The position numbers were made by a program, and so were the translations under genes. Positions 1-5,972 of a DNA stretch of 6,543 nucleotides are shown piece after piece (position 1 is the first letter of the stretch; the number at the start of each line of letters is the position of its first letter). The notes under the pieces were generated by a model. The model was given only the letters and a program-made list of their open reading frames with translations. It searched no databases and had not been told where the DNA came from. The DNA is from Chlorobiota bacterium (lineage in GTDB: Bacteria; Bacteroidota; Bacteroidia; Bacteroidales; JAADGE01): the NCBI GenBank assembly GCA_013153575.1, contig JAADEE010000059.1, positions 1 through 6,543 of the forward strand. Reading direction: 5' to 3'.

Positions 1-68
1 AAAACATTTAATGTTTTTGGGTATTTATCAACTATTTCTTTAATTGTCATATTAGGTTTAATACTCAT
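1..68 (-). CDS. DUF1858-like domain protein, N-terminal fragment
   Basis: Only the first 22 codons are in the window; the gene continues leftward past base 1. On the minus strand, an ATG at 68-66 follows a good ribosome binding site (AAAGGAG, minus strand of 74-80) with five spacer bases. The peptide reads MSIKPNMTIKEIVDKYPKTL and then NVF. The pattern 'I..(D/N)MTI.EI..KYP....VF' is the hallmark of the DUF1858 domain. That domain is a short helical module found alone or at the N-terminus of redox or metal-related proteins, and full domains usually have a conserved cysteine further on, which is not visible here. A terminator separates this gene from the exported-protein gene upstream, so it is probably transcribed on its own. 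The domain call rests on a short motif and the function is unknown. Confidence 0.6.
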   Translation of the reverse strand, partial: MSIKPNMTIKEIVDKYPKTLNV

Positions 69-121
69 AATCGCTCCTTTAAATGTATTAACATTCTTAT
101 CAAGGATAATCTTAACTATTT

Positions 122-149
122 TTTAAAGTATTTTGTTGAGTTAGGTCAA
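122..149 (-). promoter_or_regulatory. Possible promoter of the DUF1858-like gene
   Basis: On the minus strand, TTGACC (positions 149-144, five of six consensus bases for -35) is followed 16 bases later by TTTAAA (127-122, four of six for -10). It lies between the terminator of the upstream gene and the DUF1858-like start, leaving a leader of roughly 45 bases. The leader contains a perfect small inverted repeat, TTATC-3-GATAA at 97-109, which could be an operator or a minor hairpin. AT-rich DNA gives such matches by chance, so this is weak. Confidence 0.33.
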
Positions 150-165
150 AAAAATGAATAAAAGC

Positions 166-197
166 AAAAAAAAGTAGAGGGAAAATCCCTCTACTTT
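166..197 (-). terminator. Intrinsic terminator of the exported-protein gene
   Basis: Bases 171-182 and 186-197 form a perfect 12-bp inverted repeat (AAAGTAGAGGGA / TCCCTCTACTTT) with a three-base AAA loop. Read on the minus strand, the stem ends in a run of eight T (minus strand of 173-166), the classic Rho-independent layout. It starts 24 bases past the stop of the minus-strand gene at 221-730. The plus-strand side lacks a comparable T run, so it probably works in one direction only. Confidence 0.9.
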
Positions 198-220
198 ATA
201 AATATATTTTTTGATATGTT

Positions 221-730
221 TTATTCAATCATTTCTGTTTTTAAATTTGCAGGTGGAGTAAAGCCAATAATTGCTGCGGTTTTTTTGTTAATTACAGCAA
301 CAATTTCTCCGCCTTGATTTTCAAAGCACATTAACGCGCCACCTTCAACAAATTTTCTGTCTTCAACAATTAAAGGAACTTTTTTAATTCCACTTTTTTT
401 AGTTAAAAAAGAGCGAAATTTTTTGGATTTTGACATTTGAAAATTAGGCACAAATATAAAGTCAACATTAAAATTACCAATCAACTGTTTAAATCCCGGT
501 CCTACATTGTTGAAAGCTTTAAGAGGAACGATAATAGCGGTCATACCTTGTGCAGAGCAAGCAGAACTTAGACTGCCTTTGGCTGACATTTTTCTTGCAT
601 CAATAAAAACACCTGCCTTGGTTGCAGTTGGAAAACATTTTTTTACATTTTCCATAATTGTGGTTTTGTCAACTTGGCTAAATGCAGATAAACTTAAGAA
701 AAAAAGACCGAAAATAAATAATTTTTTCAT
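221..730 (-). CDS. Small exported protein resembling a half periplasmic-binding (YfiR / ABC_sub_bind-like) domain
   Basis: This is a 169-residue protein with a clear Sec signal peptide: a KK pair, a hydrophobic core at residues 4-16 and an AFS cleavage site near residue 18, followed by QVDK. The mature part is about 150 residues with three cysteines (C32, C58, C135), which could allow one disulfide in the periplasm. The C-terminal stretch, a GGAL motif at 130-133 followed by 'INKKTAAIIGFTPPANL' at 147-163, resembles the end of PF04392-type ABC substrate-binding proteins (GAL..., 'NLKTAK.LG...P..LL'). It also resembles YfiR/DUF4154 proteins. The length fits a YfiR-sized single domain and is too short for a full two-lobed binding protein. 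The start is supported by AGGGGG (minus strand of 744-739) eight bases upstream. No transporter is adjacent. Ligand and function are unknown, and the family assignment comes from motif resemblance only. Confidence 0.8.
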   Translation of the reverse strand: MKKLFIFGLFFLSLSAFSQVDKTTIMENVKKCFPTATKAGVFIDARKMSAKGSLSSACSAQGMTAIIVPLKAFNNVGPGFKQLIGNFNVDFIFVPNFQMSKSKKFRSFLTKKSGIKKVPLIVEDRKFVEGGALMCFENQGGEIVAVINKKTAAIIGFTPPANLKTEMIE

Positions 731-767
731 TTTTAATTCCCCCTAAATATTTTCCTTGATGAATAAT

Positions 768-796
768 ATAATATCACTTGAATGCAAATGGTTCAA
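768..796 (-). promoter_or_regulatory. Promoter of the exported-protein gene
   Basis: On the minus strand, TTGAAC (796-791) and TATTAT (773-768) are separated by exactly 17 bases, a good sigma-70-type pair. The expected start point near 761 leaves a leader of about 30 bases containing the AGGGGG ribosome binding site before the ATG at 730. The -35 box lies inside an imperfect palindromic stretch shared with the divergent Memo gene. Confidence 0.55.
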
Positions 797-818
797 TATA
801 ATTTATTTGTTATATAAT
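791..818 (+). promoter_or_regulatory. Possible promoter of the Memo gene
   Basis: A perfect TATAAT at 813-818 lies about 20 bases before the ribosome binding site. The best-placed -35 candidate (GTTCAA at 791-796, 16-base spacing) is poor. A TG at 808-809 gives extended -10 character to the overlapping TATATA. If used, it overlaps the -35 of the divergent minus-strand promoter, so the two genes may compete or share control. Confidence 0.4.
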
Positions 819-847
819 ATATTTAGAAAAAATAATAGGAGGTAAAT

Positions 848-1633
848 ATGAGAAAACCGGCTGTAGCAGGTCAATTTTACCCAAACAGTAGAGACAAATT
901 ATATGATTTTTTTAATTCGATAAAGTTTTTTCAAGAAAGACAAAACTCTTATGGCTTGATAGTTCCTCATGCGGGGTACATTTTTTCAGGAGAAACTGCC
1001 TTTAAAACATTTTATTCGACAGAGATACATGATTTAGTGATAATTCTTTGTCCAAACCACAGAGGAGTTGGGAAACCGATAGGCGTTAGTTTTGAAGACT
1101 GGGAAACACCGCTTGGAGTCATAAATACAGACAAAAAGATTGCATCATTTATTGTGGAACATTCAGATGCCGAGGAAGATGAACTTTCTCATAAATTTGA
1201 ACATTCATTAGAAGTACAGTTGCCAATAATTCAATTTTTTAAACCTAATGTAAAAATTGTTGCAATTTCAATTGGAACTTTAAATATAAATTCAACGAAT
1301 ACGATTGTCAATGTTATTGAGAATGTATGCAAGGAAAATAAATGTTTACCTGTTGCAAGTAGTGATATGAGCCATTTTGTTCCTGCAAAAATTGCGGAAA
1401 CATTGGATAGTAAAGTCATTGAAAAATTGAAAATCCTTGATAGTGACGGAATGTTAAAAACAGTGATTGATAATAATATTTCAATGTGTGGAGTTGGCCC
1501 TGCTTATGTTGTTACTAAACTTGCAAAAAAATTAGGAGCAAAAAAAGGAGAGGTTATTGAATATACAAATTCAGGAAAGGTTACAAATGATTATTCGGAT
1601 GTTGTTGCATATTTGGGAATGAGATTTGTATAA
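848..1633 (+). CDS. amrB: Memo family protein (AmmeMemoRadiSam system protein B type)
   Basis: This 261-residue protein has a typical full length for bacterial Memo. Signatures run in order: the N-terminal 'RKPAVAGQFYP' (2-12), 'PHAGYIFSG' (40-48), 'CPNHRG' (68-73), 'W.TPLG' (86-90), 'EHSLEVQLP' (118-126), 'SSDMSHF' (171-177), 'MCG' (213-215) and 'YTNSG' (239-243). By analogy with human MEMO1, H41, H71 and C214 would be the metal ligands; all three are present, so the protein looks intact. The fold is related to class III ring-opening extradiol dioxygenases, but the biochemical role of the bacterial proteins is unsettled. In many bacteria and archaea it occurs with an AMMECR1 domain and a radical SAM protein, but neither partner is in this window. 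The start follows an ideal AGGAGGT (837-843) by four bases. No signal peptide is visible, so it is cytoplasmic. The gene symbol is by family only. Confidence 0.93.
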   Translation: MRKPAVAGQFYPNSRDKLYDFFNSIKFFQERQNSYGLIVPHAGYIFSGETAFKTFYSTEIHDLVIILCPNHRGVGKPIGVSFEDWETPLGVINTDKKIASFIVEHSDAEEDELSHKFEHSLEVQLPIIQFFKPNVKIVAISIGTLNINSTNTIVNVIENVCKENKCLPVASSDMSHFVPAKIAETLDSKVIEKLKILDSDGMLKTVIDNNISMCGVGPAYVVTKLAKKLGAKKGEVIEYTNSGKVTNDYSDVVAYLGMRFV

Positions 1634-1638
1634 TTTTT

Positions 1639-1673
1639 AAGTGCTAAGTGTTAAGTAGGGATGAGGGATGAGG
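1639..1673. repeat. Degenerate heptanucleotide tandem repeat
   Basis: Five consecutive 7-base units sit in the gap between the Memo and flavoenzyme genes: AAGTGCT, AAGTGTT, AAGTAGG, GATGAGG, GATGAGG. The first three share AAGT and the last two are identical, so the array looks like two related heptamer types meeting at the third unit. It starts five bases after the Memo stop codon. Base composition changes sharply here: the last units are G-rich with no C, then the following AT-only run at 1681-1700 leads to the next ribosome binding site. No hairpin or terminator is visible. Confidence 0.7.
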
Positions 1674-1715
1674 TGGTTTGTTTTTTAAATTTTTTAAAAT
1701 TGTTTTGGAGGAGAG

Positions 1716-2654
1716 ATGAATAGGATTGCAGAATTATTTGGAATTAAGTATCCAATCATTCAAGGTGGAATGGTTTGGGTTTCAGGGGCAAAATTGGCTG
1801 CTGCTGTTTCAAACGCTGGTGGTTTGGGTTTGATTGGGGCAGGCTCAATGAAACCTGATTTATTGGAAGCACATATTAAAAAAGCAAGGACTTTAACTTC
1901 AAAGCCCTTTGGGGTTAATATTCCTATCTTTTCAAAATATGCAGAAAAACAGGTTGAAGTTGCATTAGATAATAATGTAGATATTTTCTTTATGTCTGCA
2001 GGGTCTCCTAAAAAATTTACAAATTATTTAAAGGAAAAAGGCAAAACTGTAGTTCATGTCACTTCAACTCCCCAGTTGGCGTATAAATGTGAGCAAGCAG
2101 GTGTTGATGCTGTTGTGGTTGAAGGCTTTGAGGCTGGGGGCCATAACGGCAGAGATGAGCTTACTTCTTTTGTTCTTATTCCGCAAGCAGTTGATTTGGT
2201 GAATATTCCTGTTATTGCAGCAGGGGGAATTGCAGATGGTAGAGGTATTGCTGCTGCAGTTATGTTAGGAGCAGAAGGAGTGCAAATCGGGACACTATTT
2301 GCAGCTTCTAAAGAATCTTCAGCTCATATTAATTATAAAAATGCAATTTTAAATGCAAGTTCTTGTGATACTGTATTAGCCTTGAAAGATATTATTCCTG
2401 TTAGATTAATAAAGAATAAACTTACAGAAGAGATTTCAATACTTGAAAAAAAATGTGCTAAAAAAGAAGAGATATTGAAATTATTAGGTAATAATCCGGC
2501 TAAAGAGGCAATTTTCGAAGGTAAGCTTGATATGGGTGAAATTGAAGTTGGTCAATGTTGCGCAATGGTAAAAAAAATAGAAGATGTAAACAATATTATT
2601 GAAAAATTGATTAAAGAATTTAATTTTATAATTAAAAATTGTAAAAATTTTTGA
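1716..2654 (+). CDS. FabK-like enoyl-ACP reductase II / nitronate monooxygenase family flavoprotein
   Basis: This 312-residue FMN-dependent TIM-barrel protein has family motifs in order: 'YPIIQGGMVWVS' (12-23), 'AVSNAGGLGLIG' (30-41), 'KPFGVNIP' (63-70), 'VEGFEAGGHNG' with H143 (135-145), and 'IPVIAAGGIADGRG' (164-177), the phosphate-binding part. These are followed by 'LGAEGVQIGT' (184-193) and 'KESSAHINYK' (199-208). The C-terminal part, with 'RLIKNKLT' (230-237) and a 'GQ' near 279-280, follows the layout of FabK (enoyl-ACP reductase of type II fatty acid synthesis). Class I nitronate monooxygenases share most of these motifs and the same His. No fatty-acid genes are adjacent, so the substrate is open; I lean to FabK-like. 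The start has GGAGG (1707-1711) four bases upstream. The gene lies 82 bases after Memo in the same direction and may be cotranscribed. The last 12 residues (FIIKNCKNF region) are a basic, AT-rich tail. Confidence 0.88.
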   Translation: MNRIAELFGIKYPIIQGGMVWVSGAKLAAAVSNAGGLGLIGAGSMKPDLLEAHIKKARTLTSKPFGVNIPIFSKYAEKQVEVALDNNVDIFFMSAGSPKKFTNYLKEKGKTVVHVTSTPQLAYKCEQAGVDAVVVEGFEAGGHNGRDELTSFVLIPQAVDLVNIPVIAAGGIADGRGIAAAVMLGAEGVQIGTLFAASKESSAHINYKNAILNASSCDTVLALKDIIPVRLIKNKLTEEISILEKKCAKKEEILKLLGNNPAKEAIFEGKLDMGEIEVGQCCAMVKKIEDVNNIIEKLIKEFNFIIKNCKNF

Positions 2655-2684
2655 TAGACTTTTTTTGTAAAAGTTTTGTATAAT
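2655..2684 (+). promoter_or_regulatory. Promoter of the kinase-nnrDE-tsaE operon (leaderless start)
   Basis: TAGACT (2655-2660, four of six -35 bases including GAC) and a perfect TATAAT (2679-2684) are separated by 18 bases, directly after the flavoenzyme stop codon. The ATG of the kinase gene begins at 2691, seven positions after the last -10 base, where transcription would be expected to start. No purine-rich ribosome binding site lies between 2655 and 2690, which supports translation from a leaderless mRNA. Confidence 0.6.
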
Positions 2685-2690
2685 AAAACA

Positions 2691-3983
2691 ATGAAAAAAT
2701 TTAAGTTATCTCCTTTGTCCTTAACAATTTTTGTTGCATTTATTTTGATTTTGTTTTTGTCTGTTTTTTATTATTATTTAGGTAAATTTAACAATCATCT
2801 TGCATTATACATAATCAATAATTCAAAATATTTGATAAAAAATCAACCTGATGATAATAAACTTGTGCTTGGGCAAGGTACGATTACCGATAATGTATTT
2901 GTTCTTAATTTCGGGTTTATTCCTGATGATTCAAAATATTATGCAAAAGATGGGGTTGTGGAAGTTGAAAAAGGCATAATTATAAGACACGGAAATGATG
3001 TAGTTATGTTTGCCCATAATACACCTGTTGAAAAGATATTTCATTTTTTCTCAAATCTTTACATTTTATCATTTGCCTTTGCTTTTGTATTGGCTTGGGT
3101 TGTATTTGTTTTATACATACACTTTATGAGATCGGTCAAAGTATTGGAGAGCAGTATTCAAAAAAGAGTTGTCCCAACAGACTCCTCTCCTAACTTAAAA
3201 GGTTTTTCAGGTATATTCAGAGGTATTTCAGATTTATACATGGAATTACATGAGACAGAAAATGCTGTAAACAGAAAAAGCAAACTTGAAAATTTGGGGA
3301 TTTTGCTTTCAAAAATATTACATGATTTAAATAATGTAATCTCAACGCTGAAAATATATCACTATATTATGAATAATACTGATGATGATGTAAAAAAACA
3401 AGAGTGCCTAAATAAAATTAATGACAGCTTGGAAAACATGACAGAAATGGTTTCTGAAACATTTTCTTTTGTAAGGGGAGATTCTCAAAAGCTTTATACA
3501 AAAGTGAGAATAAAGGATTTAAGTAGTGGTTTAATTACCGAATATGAAGAAAAAGCTAAATTAGATAGTGTAAAATTTGAAGTAATAGTGGAAGAAGGTA
3601 TACAGAATCAGCTTATCTCGGTAAATGTTTTACAAGTTATGGCAGCTTTAAGAAATTTAATTCAAAATGCATTTGAAGAGTTAAATGATTGTTATAAAAA
3701 TGGTGGAGAAAAAATATTAATAATTTCTTTTAAAAGAATTTTGAACGATTTACAAATTGAAATTAAAGATAATGGAAGAGGTTTACCTGTTTTAGTTGTT
3801 GAGCGTTTGTTTACTCCCTTTATAACTGAAGGGAAAGATGGGGGCACAGGACTTGGAATTTCCACAGCAAAAGAATATATTGAAAACAATGGTGGAATTA
3901 TTGATGTTGAAACAGGCAAAAAAGGAACTGCTTTTAAAATTTTAATACCTTTGATAGATACCGGTAGTACCGATCAATTATAG
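2691..3983 (+). CDS. Membrane-bound sensor histidine kinase
   Basis: This 430-residue protein has two membrane segments (about residues 9-30 and 122-146) enclosing an extracytoplasmic domain of about 90 residues with no recognised family. Next come a linker that may be a degenerate HAMP (147-200), a phosphoacceptor helix with 'LHDLNN' (H211; 210-215), and a full ATP-binding domain: N box 'LRNLIQNAFEEL' (320-331), G1 'DNGRGLP' (360-366), F box 'LFTPF' (373-377), G2 'GGTGLGIS' (384-391). The H-D-x-N-N form is typical of HDFNN/NtrB-like kinases. All catalytic boxes look intact; there is no receiver. An in-frame TTG at 2676 would add five residues but lies across the -10 box, so I chose the ATG. 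The next gene starts 13 bases after the stop, so the two are very likely cotranscribed. The signal sensed is unknown; a partner could be the receiver-kinase at the end of the operon. Confidence 0.9.
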   Translation: MKKFKLSPLSLTIFVAFILILFLSVFYYYLGKFNNHLALYIINNSKYLIKNQPDDNKLVLGQGTITDNVFVLNFGFIPDDSKYYAKDGVVEVEKGIIIRHGNDVVMFAHNTPVEKIFHFFSNLYILSFAFAFVLAWVVFVLYIHFMRSVKVLESSIQKRVVPTDSSPNLKGFSGIFRGISDLYMELHETENAVNRKSKLENLGILLSKILHDLNNVISTLKIYHYIMNNTDDDVKKQECLNKINDSLENMTEMVSETFSFVRGDSQKLYTKVRIKDLSSGLITEYEEKAKLDSVKFEVIVEEGIQNQLISVNVLQVMAALRNLIQNAFEELNDCYKNGGEKILIISFKRILNDLQIEIKDNGRGLPVLVVERLFTPFITEGKDGGTGLGISTAKEYIENNGGIIDVETGKKGTAFKILIPLIDTGSTDQL

Positions 3984-3996
3984 AGTAAGAGGGTTT

Positions 3997-5535
3997 ATGA
4001 AACCTGTATTTTCTGTTGCCAAAATGGCAGAAGCCGATAGTAAAACAATTTCAAAATTAAACGGTTTTGGTGTTCTTTTAATGGAGCATGCAGGTACAGC
4101 TTGTTTTTCAGTTTTAAAAAGAATATTTGCAGATAACTTAAACAATAAAAGTATTTGTATAGTCTGTGGTAAAGGTAATAATGGTGGAGACGGACTTGTT
4201 ATTGCAAGACAGCTTATTTCATACGGTTATAAACCAACGGTTTTTATTTTAAACGGTAAGTTAAGTGAGGATTGTTCTTTTCAGTTACAAATACTAAAAA
4301 ATTACAATACTGAGATTATCAATCTTAATGAAACAAATTTAGATGCTCTAACCACTACTTTAGAGAGTACTGATATTTTAGTTGATGCAATATTAGGTAC
4401 AGGTCTTAAAACAGAAGTTAAAGGTTTTTATAAAACTGTAATTGATAGCATTAACAAATCTTATTCTAAATTTATTTTTTCCGTAGATATTCCTTCCGGT
4501 TTGTCAGGAGATTTTGGAATAATTTCAGATACTTATTTATCTGCAAATGTTACGGTAACATTTGGTGCTTATAAATATTGTCATGTTTTTAGTCCCGCAG
4601 CAGATAAATGCGGTGAAGTATTTGTTGACAGAATAACTATACCCAACAGTGTTATGGAAGATGTGCAACCTAAGTTATATATTTCAGAGTTAAGGGATTT
4701 TACATATTTAACAAAACATACAAGCAAAGACACTCACAAAGGAACATTCGGTCATGTGGGAATTATCGGAGGCAGAAGAGGTAAGCTTGGTGCATCGGTG
4801 CTTGCAGGGTACAGTGCATTAAAATCCGGTGCAGGTTTGGTAACAATTCTTACAGATGAAAAAGGATATGAAAGTATTTCCTCCTATTATCCTGAACTAA
4901 TGTTTAAAATAGCTGAAAACCCTTATTCAAAAAATGAAATAGAAGATTTTGTTAAAGATAAACAGTCAATTATTATTGGTCCGGGTTTAGGGCTTGATTC
5001 AATTGCAAGAAGTAGTGTAAAATTTTTGGCTGAATGTTATAAAGGTAGTGTTGTTTTTGATGCCGATATTTTCAGATTATTTTCAGTTAACGATTTTGAA
5101 AAATTGGGTTTTGAGGAAAAATCGGTATTAACACCTCATCCCGGGGAAATGGCACACTTTTGTAGTATTTCTACCAAAGATTTGCAGTTGGACAGATTAA
5201 AATATGTAAAAGAGATTGCAAAGCAATTAAATACTGTTTGTGTATTGAAAGGAAGAGGCAGTTTGATTTGTAATAAAGGAGAAATTACATTTTATAACCC
5301 CACCGGCTCACCTGCAATAAGTACGGCAGGAAGTGGAGATGTTTTAACAGGGATTATTGGTGCATTATTGGCACAAGGATTTTCTTTATCAGAGTCGGCA
5401 CAAGCAGGAGTTTATTTACATGGGCTTGCAGGTGATTTGGCAGAAAAAGAAGTGGGTAGGGCATTTGTCAGTGCAACGACAATTGTTGATTATTTAAAAA
5501 ATGCTTTTTTAGAATTGAATATCGGTAATTTATGA
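3997..5535 (+). CDS. nnrDE (yjeF): Bifunctional NAD(P)HX epimerase / ADP-dependent NAD(P)HX dehydratase
   Basis: This enzyme repairs hydrated NADH and NADPH (NAD(P)HX) made by side reactions or heat: the epimerase interconverts R and S forms and the dehydratase restores NAD(P)H. The 512 residues match the usual length of the fused form. The N-terminal NnrE (YjeF_N) domain is about 1-220, with 'GKGNNGGDGLVIAR' (58-71), 'DAILGTGL' (130-137) and 'SVDIPSGLSGDFG' (162-174). The C-terminal NnrD (ribokinase-like) domain is about 235-505, with 'HKGTFGHVGIIGG' (247-259), 'GPGLG' (328-332), 'LTPHPGEMA' (378-386), 'LKGRG' (417-421) and 'GSGDVLTGIIGALLAQG' (445-461), where D448 is the expected catalytic aspartate. 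The usual 'DADALN' and 'GN.GMA.GGSGD' regions read 'DADIFR' (355-360) and 'GSPAISTAGSGD' (437-448). The start follows AAGAGGG (3987-3993) by three bases. The gene overlaps tsaE by four bases. Confidence 0.96.
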   Translation: MKPVFSVAKMAEADSKTISKLNGFGVLLMEHAGTACFSVLKRIFADNLNNKSICIVCGKGNNGGDGLVIARQLISYGYKPTVFILNGKLSEDCSFQLQILKNYNTEIINLNETNLDALTTTLESTDILVDAILGTGLKTEVKGFYKTVIDSINKSYSKFIFSVDIPSGLSGDFGIISDTYLSANVTVTFGAYKYCHVFSPAADKCGEVFVDRITIPNSVMEDVQPKLYISELRDFTYLTKHTSKDTHKGTFGHVGIIGGRRGKLGASVLAGYSALKSGAGLVTILTDEKGYESISSYYPELMFKIAENPYSKNEIEDFVKDKQSIIIGPGLGLDSIARSSVKFLAECYKGSVVFDADIFRLFSVNDFEKLGFEEKSVLTPHPGEMAHFCSISTKDLQLDRLKYVKEIAKQLNTVCVLKGRGSLICNKGEITFYNPTGSPAISTAGSGDVLTGIIGALLAQGFSLSESAQAGVYLHGLAGDLAEKEVGRAFVSATTIVDYLKNAFLELNIGNL

Positions 5536-5972
5536 ATAAATTTATTTCATCAAATATAGAGGAAACCAAAAAAATAGCAAAAAAATTTGCAAATAATTTA
5601 AATCCAAATGATGTTGTTTTGCTTTGTGGTAATTTGGGAACAGGCAAAACGGCATTTACAACAGGCTTGGTGGAACATTTCGGTATTAACGGTAGAAATG
5701 TGTCAAGTCCCACATTTACACTAATGAATATTTACAAAGGGAAATTAAACATATACCATATTGACTTGTACAGGCTTTCGGAGAATGGGGATATTTTCTA
5801 CGATGAAGTTGAAGAAGTTGTTAACAGCAATGGTATTACAGTGATAGAGTGGGGAGAAGACTTTATTGGTACTGTAAAAGAAATTGCGGAAGGGAATATT
5901 TACAAAGTAAATTTAATCAGGTTATCAGACAGCAAGAGGGAGATTTTAATTGAAAAAAATATTGATAATTGA
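5532..5972 (+). CDS. tsaE: tRNA t6A37 biosynthesis ATPase TsaE
   Basis: TsaE is the small ATPase that works with the TsaD-TsaB complex to make the universal N6-threonylcarbamoyl-adenosine at position 37 of ANN-decoding tRNAs. The 146 residues match the usual length. Visible motifs are the P-loop 'GNLGTGKTAFT' (33-43, K39 and T40), 'VSSPTFTL' (57-64), 'IYHIDLYRL' (74-82, Walker-B-like region) and 'VIEWGE' (104-109). The ATG overlaps the nnrDE stop in an ATGA, pointing to translational coupling; nnrDE-tsaE adjacency occurs in many bacteria. There is no signal peptide, so it is cytoplasmic. tsaB, tsaC and tsaD are not in this window. The 3' end overlaps the next gene by 23 bases. Confidence 0.97.
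   Translation: MNKFISSNIEETKKIAKKFANNLNPNDVVLLCGNLGTGKTAFTTGLVEHFGINGRNVSSPTFTLMNIYKGKLNIYHIDLYRLSENGDIFYDEVEEVVNSNGITVIEWGEDFIGTVKEIAEGNIYKVNLIRLSDSKREILIEKNIDN
5935..5942 (+). promoter_or_regulatory. Ribosome binding site deciding a TTG start inside tsaE
   Basis: AGAGGGAG, part of the longer purine run AAGAGGGAGA, lies seven bases before TTG at 5950. It is within the tsaE coding region and is the best Shine-Dalgarno match near this end. It supports the TTG as the start of the receiver-kinase; the next in-frame ATG (5986) would cut away the acidic pocket of the receiver domain. Confidence 0.75.

Noticed and set aside
97..109. TTATC-AAG-GATAA inverted repeat as a riboswitch or FNR-type site
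   Set aside because: The five-base arms with a three-base loop are too small for a riboswitch and do not match the TTGAT-4-ATCAA FNR pattern. I mention it only as a possible minor operator.
507..746. Plus-strand 79-codon open frame
   Set aside because: It is the antisense shadow of the exported-protein gene. It has no convincing ribosome binding site and its composition is unlike a real protein.
1231..1419. Minus-strand 62-codon open frame within the Memo gene
   Set aside because: It lies wholly inside a strongly supported coding region and has no family features.
1681..1700. AT-only self-complementary stretch as a terminator after the Memo gene
   Set aside because: There is no GC stem and no T run after a hairpin. 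AT-only sequence pairs by chance, so I cannot call a terminator or an operon break here.
2676..2690. TTG start adding five residues to the sensor kinase
   Set aside because: The codons overlap the TATAAT box and no ribosome binding site precedes them; the ATG at 2691 fits better.
3692..3919. Minus-strand 75-codon open frame within the kinase gene
   Set aside because: It is antisense to the ATP-binding domain, whose N, G1, F and G2 boxes are all intact on the plus strand.
5468..5713. Minus-strand 81-codon open frame across the nnrDE-tsaE junction
   Set aside because: It is antisense to both genes, including the TsaE P-loop, and has no independent support.
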